From NCBI RefSeq assembly GCF_000426865.1, contig NZ_AUGE01000013.1:47298-111297 (forward strand): a stretch of 64,000 nucleotides of DNA, read 5' to 3'. Positions 48,092 through 56,002 of the stretch are shown here, one piece after another. Both the position numbers and the translations under genes were made by a program. Source of the stretch: Citrifermentans bremense R1. Lineage in GTDB: Bacteria; Desulfobacterota; Desulfuromonadia; Geobacterales; Geobacteraceae. Position 1 is the first letter of the stretch. Each line of letters begins with the position of its first letter. The notes under the pieces were generated by a model, which did not search any database, was not told the origin of the DNA, and saw only the letters and a list, made by a program, of their open reading frames with translations.

Positions 48092-50017
48092 ATGCTGAAA
48101 AACGATGCGAACAAAAAGATCCTTCTTGCAGTTATCCTCGTCGTCGTCACCTTCGCGGTCTTCGCCAAGACCGCCGGCAACGATTTCATAAACTTCGACG
48201 ACCCGGGCTACGTCACCAAGAACCCTGTGGTCCAGCAAGGGCTCAGCGCCGCCGGCATCTCCTGGGCGTTCACCGCAACCGCCATGTCGAACTGGCACCC
48301 TTTGACCTGGCTGTCCCACATGCTCGACGTGCAACTTTTCGGCTTGCACCCCGCCGGGCATCACCTGATGAACGTCGTACTCCATGCCGCGGCGGCGCTC
48401 CTTTTGTTCCTGTTCCTGGTCCGGGCCGTCGGAGGGGTCTGGATCGGCTTCTCCGTTGCCGCGCTCTTCGCCCTTCATCCGCTTCACGTGGAGTCGGTCG
48501 CATGGGTAGCCGAGCGCAAGGAAGTGCTGAGCTGCCTTCTCATGCTGGTGTCGCTTCATTTTTGGGTGAGCTACGTGAAAAGACCGGCCCCGCGTCCGTA
48601 CCTCGGCGCCCTGCTCGCCTTCGTGGCGGGGCTGATGGCGAAGCCGATGCTGGTGACCCTTCCCGTGGTACTCCTTCTGCTCGATTACTGGCCCTTTCGC
48701 CGCCTCTTCTCCGAGGTGGAAACGGGCGGGGCGGGCGTCGGGAGCGCAAGGGTGACCCCGCTCGCCGTGCTGGTGAAGGAGAAGATCCCCTTTTTCCTTT
48801 TCTCCGCGCTCTCCTCCATCATCACCATCTACGGACAGCAACATGGCGGGGCTATGGCGACCCTGGCCAAGGCGCCCATTTACCTGCGCGTGGAAAATTC
48901 GCTGGTCGCCTACGTGAAATACCTGGGTCTCATGGTCTGGCCCCGGGGGTTGGCCATCCTGTACCCCTTCCCGCAGTCGGTACCATTGTGGCAGCCGGCC
49001 GCCGCGCTACTCATCCTTGCGGTGCTCACCGCGGCCGTTTTCATCTTGCGCCGTAGCTACCCCTATCTGGTTACTGGCTGGCTGTGGTACTTGGTGACCC
49101 TGCTCCCCGTGATCGGCCTGATCCAGGTCGGTGGACAGTCCACGGCGGACCGGTACACCTACATCCCACTGATCGGGATTTTCCTCGCCATCTGCTGTCT
49201 CGTCGCCGACCTGACTAAAGGGTGGCATGCGCAGCGAGCGTTTCTTTTCGCCGCTGGAGCTGTGTCCCTTACCGCGCTGACCACGGTGACCATCCGGCAA
49301 CTGGACTACTGGAAGGACAGCATTGCCATCTGCCGACATGCCCTCGCGGTCACCCATGACAACTACCTCATCGCCAACAACTACGGCATAGCACTCGACG
49401 CGAAGGGGGATCTCGCCGGGGCCTACCGGCAGTTCCAGGAAACCCTGCGCATCAATCCCCGCTCGGCGATGGCCTACAGCAACCTGGGTGCGCTCAGCGT
49501 CCGCTGGGGGAAGTACCAGGACGGACTGATGTATTACGACAAAGCCCTGGACATCGCGCCCAATAGCGCCGTCGCCCTGCAAGGGATGGGGAAGGCCCTG
49601 GCGGGGCTTGGCCGTAGTGAAGAGGCCATTGCCAAGTTCCGGCAGGCCCTTGTCGTCGACCCGAGGCTTCCCGAGGTCCACCTGGCGCTCGCCGCCGAGC
49701 TTGCCAAGGCCGGCAGGCCGGAGGAGGCGCTGGAGCACGAGGAGGCTGCCCGGCAGTTGCAGCCCATTTCGCCCCAGACGGCGATCAACCTGGGAGTGGC
49801 GCTCGCGAAACAGGGACGCCTGGCGGAGGCACTCGATTCATTCACCCGTGCCGTCGCCATCGATCCGGCCTCGATGGAGGCCCATTTCAACAGGGGGGTC
49901 GCCCTGGCGGGGTTGGGCCGTCCTGACGAGGCTGCCCTGGAATTCAAAAGGGTTCTCGCCATCCGCCCCGAGACAGTAGCGGCCCGCAACTGGCTGGAGA
50001 GGATCGGCAGGAAGTAA
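48092..50017 (+). CDS. TMTC/PMT-like membrane protein with TPR domain (4 of 4)
   Basis: A 641-residue protein. The first loop is FINFDDPGYVTKNPVVQQ and the second is HPLHVESVAWVAERKEVLS, as in eukaryotic TMTC and bacterial PMT-like proteins. About ten to eleven helices span residues 7-400. Seven TPRs follow (YLIANNYGIALDAKGDLAGA, AMAYSNLGALSVRWGKYQDG, AVALQGMGKALAGLGRSEEA, PEVHLALAAELAKAGRPEEA, QTAINLGVALAKQGRLAEAL, MEAHFNRGVALAGLGRPDEA). It starts 13 bases after the protease gene, with GGAG upstream, so both may be cotranscribed. It lies directly before the filament cytochrome locus. Confidence 0.82.
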   Translation: MLKNDANKKILLAVILVVVTFAVFAKTAGNDFINFDDPGYVTKNPVVQQGLSAAGISWAFTATAMSNWHPLTWLSHMLDVQLFGLHPAGHHLMNVVLHAAAALLLFLFLVRAVGGVWIGFSVAALFALHPLHVESVAWVAERKEVLSCLLMLVSLHFWVSYVKRPAPRPYLGALLAFVAGLMAKPMLVTLPVVLLLLDYWPFRRLFSEVETGGAGVGSARVTPLAVLVKEKIPFFLFSALSSIITIYGQQHGGAMATLAKAPIYLRVENSLVAYVKYLGLMVWPRGLAILYPFPQSVPLWQPAAALLILAVLTAAVFILRRSYPYLVTGWLWYLVTLLPVIGLIQVGGQSTADRYTYIPLIGIFLAICCLVADLTKGWHAQRAFLFAAGAVSLTALTTVTIRQLDYWKDSIAICRHALAVTHDNYLIANNYGIALDAKGDLAGAYRQFQETLRINPRSAMAYSNLGALSVRWGKYQDGLMYYDKALDIAPNSAVALQGMGKALAGLGRSEEAIAKFRQALVVDPRLPEVHLALAAELAKAGRPEEALEHEEAARQLQPISPQTAINLGVALAKQGRLAEALDSFTRAVAIDPASMEAHFNRGVALAGLGRPDEAALEFKRVLAIRPETVAARNWLERIGRK

Positions 50018-50042
50018 CGGCTGGGCTAAAACAGCTCTGTGG

Positions 50043-50072
50043 TTGACACAGGGAAGGATGTCGGCTTAGACT
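50043..50072 (+). promoter_or_regulatory. Candidate sigma-70 promoter of the NHL-propeller gene
   Basis: TTGACA at 50043-50048 and TTAGAC/TAGACT at 50066-50072, spacing 17-18 bases. The predicted leader contains CTCCGC...GCGGAG, a six-base stem. The gene starts about 40 bases downstream. Confidence 0.55.
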
Positions 50073-50114
50073 CCGCATCGGTGCGCGGAGATTTCACCTG
50101 AAAAGGGAACGGTT

Positions 50115-51068
50115 ATGGACTACACACTATCTCGTTTAGCACGGTCCTTCAGGACGGCGGTGTCGCTGCTGTTACTTGGCGCGGCGCCTTCTCTGGCTGC
50201 GGACGTCAATGCCGCCTATCTCTTCAACCTGTCGGACTTCGATGGGGTTATCCCATACAACGCCGCCAGGACTTTCGTGGATGAGGTGCGCGGCGAGATC
50301 TACGTCTCCACCAGTGGAGGACTGGACATCTACAATCCCAGCGGGATGCTGACCTTTCATGTCGACTATGACCGCGAACTGGGGGGGGTGTACGACGCCG
50401 CCATGACCGAAAGTGGCAACATAATGCTCCTTACCTTCAAGAACGGAACCTATGGCATCGTGACCTGCAACTACCGCGGTGAGCCCATTTCTTCCGTACC
50501 GTTGCGACATGTCCCCCCTGATTTCGCTGACGCCCGCCCCGGCCGTATGGTTGCGCGCAAAGGCGAGATCTTCCTCGTGGATCAGGGAGGGATGTACGTC
50601 ATCGTAGTTGATGCGGATGGTGAATTCGTCAGGGGCTACGATCTCGGGGCATCGATGCGTGTGTCCGATGATCACCGTCCCGACGCAGGGATGGAGGGCT
50701 TCACCGTTGACCGCGACGGACACATGCTCTTCGTTACGTCCACTTACGGCAAGGCATGCCGAGGTACCCTCGATGGCGAACTGGATGTTTTCGGCAGGAG
50801 GGGGAGCTCCGCGGGCAAGTTCGGCGTCCCCGGGGGGATCGCCTCGGACCGCAACGGCAATCTGCTCGTTACCGACAAGCTGCGCGCCGTGATCATGATC
50901 TTTAACAAGGAGTTCCAATTCGTTAAAGAGTTCGGTTTCCGCGGCACCCAACCCGGTAATGTGATCGTGCCCAGCGAGATCACGGTGGACCCCGTGAGCA
51001 ACAGGGTTTACGTCAGCCAGATGAGGCGTCGAGGCGTGAATATCTATCAGTTGAGCTACAGCGACTGA
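50115..51068 (+). CDS. Exported NHL/six-bladed beta-propeller protein
   Basis: A 317-residue protein with a signal peptide (SFRTAVSLLLLGAAPSLAAD) and NHL-like blades: VDEVRGEIYVSTSGGLDIYN, DLGASMRVSDDHRPDAGMEG, GKFGVPGGIASDRNGNLLVT, QPGNVIVPSEITVDPVSNRV. The Asp/Asn-rich turns and VY/YV strand ends are typical. Homologous NHL proteins are encoded next to omcS in Geobacter sulfurreducens, and here the gene precedes the OmcS-like gene. A strong terminator separates them, so it is its own unit. The propeller is expected in the periplasm or at the outer membrane. Confidence 0.85.
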   Translation: MDYTLSRLARSFRTAVSLLLLGAAPSLAADVNAAYLFNLSDFDGVIPYNAARTFVDEVRGEIYVSTSGGLDIYNPSGMLTFHVDYDRELGGVYDAAMTESGNIMLLTFKNGTYGIVTCNYRGEPISSVPLRHVPPDFADARPGRMVARKGEIFLVDQGGMYVIVVDADGEFVRGYDLGASMRVSDDHRPDAGMEGFTVDRDGHMLFVTSTYGKACRGTLDGELDVFGRRGSSAGKFGVPGGIASDRNGNLLVTDKLRAVIMIFNKEFQFVKEFGFRGTQPGNVIVPSEITVDPVSNRVYVSQMRRRGVNIYQLSYSD

Positions 51069-51097
51069 TATCACGGACTTCTCGCCGTTTCAACACT

Positions 51098-51129
51098 GAA
51101 AAGCCCCGCCCCAAAAGGCGGGGCTTTTC
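51098..51129. terminator. Rho-independent terminator after the NHL gene
   Basis: AAAAGCCCCGCC pairs with GGCGGGGCTTTT around CCAAAA; a 12-base perfect stem with a T-rich end on both strands. It isolates the following sigma-54 transcription unit. Confidence 0.93.
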
Positions 51130-51332
51130 CTGTTTGGGGATGCAGCGGCCCTCGGTAGGCTGGGTCCCGGAGGTGTGGGGCACTGCCTGGGAGCGGTGGT
51201 ACGGCTGGGGTCGGCGAAATAGCCGGTGACTTCCGGCCAAAGCACGGGTAAAACGCGGGGCTGCCCGGGGAGGTGGAATGTCGCTTCGTGCTAAGTGCAT
51301 GAAAATACGTGAAATATGATTTTTTTTCACGC

Positions 51333-51350
51333 TTGGCATGTGACGTGCTA
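51333..51350 (+). promoter_or_regulatory. Sigma-54 promoter of the OmcS-like gene
   Basis: TTGGCATGTGACGTGCTA has the GG-N10-GC spacing of the -24/-12 class (TGGCAT at -24, GTGCT at -12). The transcript would have a leader of about 87 bases before the ATG at 51448. The region before it has an A/T-rich stretch (TTTTTTTTCACGC). Confidence 0.78.
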
Positions 51351-51447
51351 TATGGATGGCAAGAACAGTCGAGCAGCAAAGTTTCGAGTAGCATCATGTA
51401 ATGCAGTTCCAATCCACTGGCAGTACAAACTAAAAAAGGAGAGAAAG

Positions 51448-52770
51448 ATGAAACTGACCAAGATCCTCGCAACAACCGCAGTCCTCTGTCTTGCTACCGC
51501 TGGTAGCGCCCTTGCTTTCCACTCCGGCGGCGTCGCCGAGTGCGAAGGTTGCCACTCCATGCACAACTCGTTTGAAGGTTCCGCCAACGTAACCGGCATG
51601 GCGCAATACGCGTCCGGCCCGTACCTCCTGAAAGCTCAGGATCAGTCCGGCGCCTGCCTGAACTGCCACCAGTCTGCCGACACCGCTCCTACCGGCTACC
51701 ACATCTCCACTGCTGGCGTAAACCCGGTAGACAGCACCACCCCGGTCGAGATGACCCCGGGCGGCGACTTCGCCTGGCTGAAGAAGACCATGAGCGGCTC
51801 CATCCGCGGCAAAGCGGTTGGCTTTGAAGGCGACCGCCACGGTCACAACGTCATCGCAACCGACTACGGCTTCACTGCGGACAAAACTCTGACCGCGGCT
51901 CCTGGCGGCTCCTACCCGGCAGCCAGCCTGGCCTGCTCCTCCTGCCATGATCCCCACGGCAAGTACCGTCGTCTTGCTGACGGCACCCAGGCTACGACCG
52001 GCCTGCCGATCTTCAACTCCGGCTCTTACGCAACCAGCAAAGATCCGATCGCCGGCGTTTCCGCAGTCGGCGTATACCGCCTCCTCGCAGGTGTCGGCTA
52101 CCAGCCGAAATCGCTTGCCGGCACCTTCGGCTTCGCCAACCCGGCCCCGGATGCAGTCGCTCCGGGCAGCTACAACGGCGTCAACACCACCATCGCTGGT
52201 ACGTTTGACCGCGTCGCATACGGTCAGGGCATGTCCGAGTGGTGCGCTAACTGCCACGCCAAAATGCACAACGGCGCCTATGTCTCCGGCGCTAAGGGCT
52301 CGGTTCACCCGGCTGGCAACACCGCTAAGCTGACCGCAGCCATCGCTGCCAACTACAACGCCTACCTTTCTTCCGGCGTCACCACCATAACGCCGGTCGA
52401 CGGCGGCTACAGCGCCCTGGCTCCGTTCGAAGTAGGCATGACCGACAGGACCCCGGCTTCCTACACGGCCCTCAAGGCGTTCCAGACTGCTCCGGCCGCC
52501 GCTGGTACCACCAACAACGTGCTCTGCCTCTCCTGCCACCGCGCTCATGCTTCCGGCTTCGAGAGCATGGCCCGCTACTACCTGGGCAACGAGTTCATGA
52601 CCGTTGCTGACGCAGCCAACGCCGCTGTCTACGACAGCAGCACCACCGAGAACAAGATCAACACCGGCTACTCCATCACACAGCAGACCAACGCTTACAA
52701 CGGCCGTCCGGCAACCCTCTTCGGACCCTACGCACGCGACTACTGCAACAAGTGCCACGCTAAAGACTAG
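51448..52770 (+). CDS. omcS: OmcS-family hexahaem cytochrome (filament-forming type)
   Basis: A 440-residue exported protein. After the signal peptide (ILATTAVLCLATAGSALA) the mature protein begins FHSGGVAECEGCHSMHNS, the start of the OmcS/OmcT family. Six CXXCH sites: CEGCH, CLNCH, CSSCH, CANCH, CLSCH and a C-terminal CNKCH followed by AKD at the end. Conserved blocks include MTPGGDFAWLKKT, ERHGHN-like DRHGHNVIATDY, CSSCHDPHGKYRR, AYGQGMSEWCANCH and LSCHRAHASGF. Length and motif order match OmcS, which polymerises into micrometre-long extracellular filaments. It has its own sigma-54 promoter and terminator. A strong AAAAAGGAGAG site precedes the ATG. The name is by family resemblance. Confidence 0.9.
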   Translation: MKLTKILATTAVLCLATAGSALAFHSGGVAECEGCHSMHNSFEGSANVTGMAQYASGPYLLKAQDQSGACLNCHQSADTAPTGYHISTAGVNPVDSTTPVEMTPGGDFAWLKKTMSGSIRGKAVGFEGDRHGHNVIATDYGFTADKTLTAAPGGSYPAASLACSSCHDPHGKYRRLADGTQATTGLPIFNSGSYATSKDPIAGVSAVGVYRLLAGVGYQPKSLAGTFGFANPAPDAVAPGSYNGVNTTIAGTFDRVAYGQGMSEWCANCHAKMHNGAYVSGAKGSVHPAGNTAKLTAAIAANYNAYLSSGVTTITPVDGGYSALAPFEVGMTDRTPASYTALKAFQTAPAAAGTTNNVLCLSCHRAHASGFESMARYYLGNEFMTVADAANAAVYDSSTTENKINTGYSITQQTNAYNGRPATLFGPYARDYCNKCHAKD

Positions 52771-52800
52771 TACTTCAGTCTGACGCTCTGTCATGCCATG

Positions 52801-52830
52801 AAGGGCCGGCTCAATGCCGGCCCTTTTTTT
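52801..52830 (+). terminator. Rho-independent terminator after the OmcS-like gene
   Basis: GGGCCGGC / GCCGGCCC stem around TCAAT followed by TTTTTTT. It allows high independent expression of the OmcS-like gene. Confidence 0.95.
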
Positions 52831-53208
52831 GCTTTTTCTTTACCATAATCCTTTGACTTTGTGGCGTGTTGCCGCTAACATGGCGTCCCTGCTCACCTGT
52901 GGCCCGTCGTCTTCGGCGAAGTCGAGCCGCTTGCTCTGGCGGAATGCAAATTGCAAAACCCAGATGTCGCCGCTCCAATACCGGCCTCCATTCATTCCCG
53001 GTGGAGCCGGCGCAGATTTCCTTCTCGGCGCCGGTTTCCGCAACAAACAGAAAAACAACGCTTTTCATGTCGCGGTAAAGGCCGCCGAAGCGGCTGGACC
53101 GAGCTCCCTTCATTCTGTCCCTTCATACGGACATGGTCTTATGGCGGATGCTGCGGCGCAATACCCAGCCAAAAGACTTAGCCAGGCGCGCGTGGGAGGC
53201 TAGTGGTT
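52831..53208 (+). other. 378-base spacer before the second hexahaem cytochrome gene
   Basis: Open frames here have no family resemblance and no good ribosome-binding site, so I regard it as noncoding. A partial sigma-54-like element (CGGAATGCAAATTGCA, 52940-52955) has the GG-N10-GC spacing with a poor -24 box. If used, the leader would be about 250 bases long. Confidence 0.4.
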
Positions 53209-54543
53209 ATGCTTTTCAACCTGAGGTCGCCATTGAGGACATCGAAACTTCCAGCCCTGCTGCTGATCTTTGCCGTATGTGGCAGCTTTGTGTACTCCCG
53301 ACCGGTACTGGGCTTTCACTCTGGTGGGGTGGGGGAGTGCGAAGGGTGCCATTCCGTTCATAACTCAAAGGAGGGGGCGGTTGTCGGGATAGGCGGCTCG
53401 TCGCTGCTCAAGGGAAGCGACCCGACCTCTACCTGTCTATTGTGCCACCAGGTCAATAACGCCACCGGCCCGAGCACCTACTATGTAAGCACTCCCGATG
53501 GCGAAATTCCGGCCGGTATCCCCCCAAAGCAGCTAAGCCCCGGAGGTGACTTCGCCTGGCTCAAGAAAACCTTCACCTGGTATCCGGACATGGTGTCACC
53601 GCTCAACACCAGCCCCGGCGAACGCCACGGCCACAACGTGGTTTCGCTGGATTTCGGATACCAACCGGACGGTACCAACCTCACCGCTCCGGGCGGGGGG
53701 TACCCATCACAGTCGTTCTCCTGCATCAGTTGCCACGATCCGCATGGCAAGTACCGCCGTAACCTGGATGGGACAGTCACCACAGGAGGACGCCCCATCA
53801 AGTCCTCGGGATCGTTTGATGTCAGTCCCGCACCGGACGGCCAGACTTCGGTCGGTTCCTATCGCATGCTGGCCGGTTCAGGCTACGCCCCCAAGGGGAT
53901 CGGGGGCTCCCTGGCATTTATCTACCCTCCGCCGGTCACGTTGGCGCCATTGATCGCCAATCGTTCCGAGGCGACTTCCCAAACCCGCGTGGCCTACGGT
54001 TCCGGGATGTCGGACTGGTGCCGAAACTGCCACACCGGCAACATCCACAACGGCGTCGTTGGTTTTAAGCATCCCACATCGGGATCCGCCTCCGGGACTT
54101 CCACCGGCACGCTCGACTCGGTAATGAGCGCCTACTACAACAGCTATGTCAAGACCGGCGACTTGACGGGAATTCAAGCCACAGCCTACCTGTCACTGGT
54201 TCCCTTCGAGATCGGTACCAGCAGCTATTTCGTGTTAGCGAGCATCCTGGGGAATGCCCCGACCAAGGGGCCGGACAGCGCCGACGGCACACCTTCGGTC
54301 ATGTGTCTTTCCTGCCACCGCGCTCATGCGAGCGGCTGGGACAGGAGCGCCAGGTGGAATACGAAAACGACGCAAATCGAACGTAATGGCAAGTATTCCG
54401 AGGAGGGGGCGCTTTACCAGCCTTACGGGCAGGGACGTTCCGAGGCGGAGGCGCTGCAGGGATACTACCAGTTGCCCGAAACGAAGTTCGACCCCAACCA
54501 GCAGAAGCTTTGCTACAAGTGTCATTCGACGCTTCCGCAATGA
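53209..54543 (+). CDS. OmcS/OmcT-family hexahaem cytochrome, second copy
   Basis: A 444-residue exported protein, paralogous to the previous cytochrome. Signal (LPALLLIFAVCGSFVYSRPVLG), then FHSGGVGECEGCHSVHNS, and CEGCH, CLLCH, CISCH, CRNCH, CLSCH, CYKCH. Conserved blocks LSPGGDFAWLKKTFTW, ERHGHNVVS, CISCHDPHGKYRR, AYGSGMSDWCRNCH and CLSCHRAHASGW are present. It ends CYKCHSTLPQ instead of CNKCHAKD. This matches an OmcT-type neighbour of OmcS. The start at 53209 is supported by GGGAGG nine bases upstream. It is followed by the propeller lipoprotein after 43 bases, so the second copy, not the first, is linked to the assembly genes. Confidence 0.88.
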   Translation: MLFNLRSPLRTSKLPALLLIFAVCGSFVYSRPVLGFHSGGVGECEGCHSVHNSKEGAVVGIGGSSLLKGSDPTSTCLLCHQVNNATGPSTYYVSTPDGEIPAGIPPKQLSPGGDFAWLKKTFTWYPDMVSPLNTSPGERHGHNVVSLDFGYQPDGTNLTAPGGGYPSQSFSCISCHDPHGKYRRNLDGTVTTGGRPIKSSGSFDVSPAPDGQTSVGSYRMLAGSGYAPKGIGGSLAFIYPPPVTLAPLIANRSEATSQTRVAYGSGMSDWCRNCHTGNIHNGVVGFKHPTSGSASGTSTGTLDSVMSAYYNSYVKTGDLTGIQATAYLSLVPFEIGTSSYFVLASILGNAPTKGPDSADGTPSVMCLSCHRAHASGWDRSARWNTKTTQIERNGKYSEEGALYQPYGQGRSEAEALQGYYQLPETKFDPNQQKLCYKCHSTLPQ

Positions 54544-54586
54544 TCGGTGCACGTCCGGAAAAGCCCTTTCGCCGGTGTGGAGAGAG

Positions 54587-55996
54587 ATGAGAATGCCTAT
54601 CAAGACGTTTGCGATACTTCTGGTCCTTATGCTCTGCAGCGCGTGCACATCGCAGGTGACCAGGCTCAAGCCGGTGTCGACCGAAGACGGTGAAGTCTAC
54701 CTGTACGCGCAGCCGCTGCCGCAAGAGGCGACAGGCCTGCGTTTCCGCCTCAAACAGGTGGTCGCGGTAAAAGGAGACGGCACCGAGGTGCCGCTCTCCG
54801 TGACGCTTGCGGACGTGAGGCCCGGGACTTCGGACCGGCAGCGGCTGCTGGCTCACGGCTTTCTGCCTCCGGGCTCCTACCAGGGGTTTTACTTCCAGGC
54901 GGAACAGGCGTTTCTGGCTGGGGAAAAGGGCGAGAATGAGTTGACCATCGACGAGAAGCGGGAGATGCAGGTATTCCCTTTCACCGTGAAACGTAGACAG
55001 GCGGAGCTTTTTTCCCTGTCCTTCAAGGTGGGGGAATCACTGCGGAGAGTCCCGGGGTTCATCCCTGTCTTCGTCCTCGGCGCCTTGCCCAAACCGTTGA
55101 CGAACCTGACCGGCTATGTCACCAATTATGCCTCCGGCAATATCACCGTTTTCGATAAGAGATCGGGCGACGCTCTCGAAGTTATAGCAACGGGGCGTGC
55201 CCCTAGGACGGTTGTTTTCGACAAGGAGCAGTTGCGCGCCTACGTTGTGGCCTCGGCAGACGATGCCGTTGAGGTCATTGACATCCGGTCCGGTCGGCCC
55301 GTCAACACCATACGCCTCAACAACGGCGACCAGCCTAGCGACGCGCTCCTCACCCCCGACGGGACCACTCTGGTGGTGGTCAACCAGGGCACCAACTCGG
55401 TGAGCTTCATCGACCCCAACTCCAATTTCGAGTCGACCCGGGTCAAGGTCGGCAACAGCCCCGCTAGCATAATCCTCGACCCCCAAGGGAAAAGGGCCTA
55501 CGTCTTCAACACCCTTTCCAGCAATTTTTCCGTGCTGGACGTAAATGCGCGGGTGGTCCTTGCCACCGTGTCGACCGAATCGGTGCCGGTCCGGGGCGAT
55601 TTCAACAGACAGGGCGACAAGCTCTACGTCTTTCACCAATGGTCTCCCACCTTGCTGGTTTACGATACCGCGTCCTTCGCGGTGCTGAAGAGGATTTACA
55701 CGGGACTGGGGGTGAGCGCCGTCAAGGTGGACCGCGCTACAGATCGCCTGTACGTAGCCAAGAAAGACAGCGCCATCATCGAGGTCTATGATCCTTTTTC
55801 CCTAATACCGATCGATTTCCTTGAAGCGGGAGGGTGGGCGTCCTACATGCTCATAGACGCGGATGAAAACAACCTTTTGTTGGTGCTGCCGGAGAGGAAC
55901 GCCCTTCAGAGCATCAACCTGATTAGCAAGAGAAACCGTTTTCTCATGGACACCGGCAGCGCACCCTACTGGTCTGCCATAATGGGCGCGAGGTAA
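54587..55996 (+). CDS. YncE-like seven-bladed beta-propeller lipoprotein
   Basis: A 469-residue lipoprotein (lipobox MLCSAC, Cys near residue 18). An N-terminal domain (about 25-165) resembles a DUF4382-like beta-sandwich (YLYAQPLPQEATGLRFRLKQ, ADVRPGTSDRQRLLAHGFLP). It is followed by a propeller with repeated blades: GYVTNYASGNITVFDKRSGD, AYVVASADDAVEVIDIRSGR, LVVVNQGTNSVSFIDPNSNF, AYVFNTLSSNFSVLDVNARV, LYVFHQWSPTLLVYDTASFA, LYVAKKDSAIIEVYDPFSLI. YncE-type propellers are frequently in cytochrome export clusters. ATG at 54587 follows GTGGAGAG. It probably sits on the outer membrane and chaperones or positions the cytochromes. Confidence 0.84.
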   Translation: MRMPIKTFAILLVLMLCSACTSQVTRLKPVSTEDGEVYLYAQPLPQEATGLRFRLKQVVAVKGDGTEVPLSVTLADVRPGTSDRQRLLAHGFLPPGSYQGFYFQAEQAFLAGEKGENELTIDEKREMQVFPFTVKRRQAELFSLSFKVGESLRRVPGFIPVFVLGALPKPLTNLTGYVTNYASGNITVFDKRSGDALEVIATGRAPRTVVFDKEQLRAYVVASADDAVEVIDIRSGRPVNTIRLNNGDQPSDALLTPDGTTLVVVNQGTNSVSFIDPNSNFESTRVKVGNSPASIILDPQGKRAYVFNTLSSNFSVLDVNARVVLATVSTESVPVRGDFNRQGDKLYVFHQWSPTLLVYDTASFAVLKRIYTGLGVSAVKVDRATDRLYVAKKDSAIIEVYDPFSLIPIDFLEAGGWASYMLIDADENNLLLVLPERNALQSINLISKRNRFLMDTGSAPYWSAIMGAR

Positions 55997-56002
55997 CCGG
56001 GA

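Noticed and set aside
51430..52794. Minus-strand open frame spanning the OmcS-like gene
   Set aside because: Gly/Val-rich antisense shadow; CXXCH motifs define the plus strand as coding.
52940..52955. Sigma-54-like element before the second hexahaem gene
   Set aside because: GG-N10-GC spacing fits but the -24 box is poor (CGGAAT) and the leader would be long, so it is not called as a promoter.
52814..53203. Open frame between the two hexahaem cytochrome genes
   Set aside because: It starts inside a terminator and has no recognisable domain or upstream Shine-Dalgarno.
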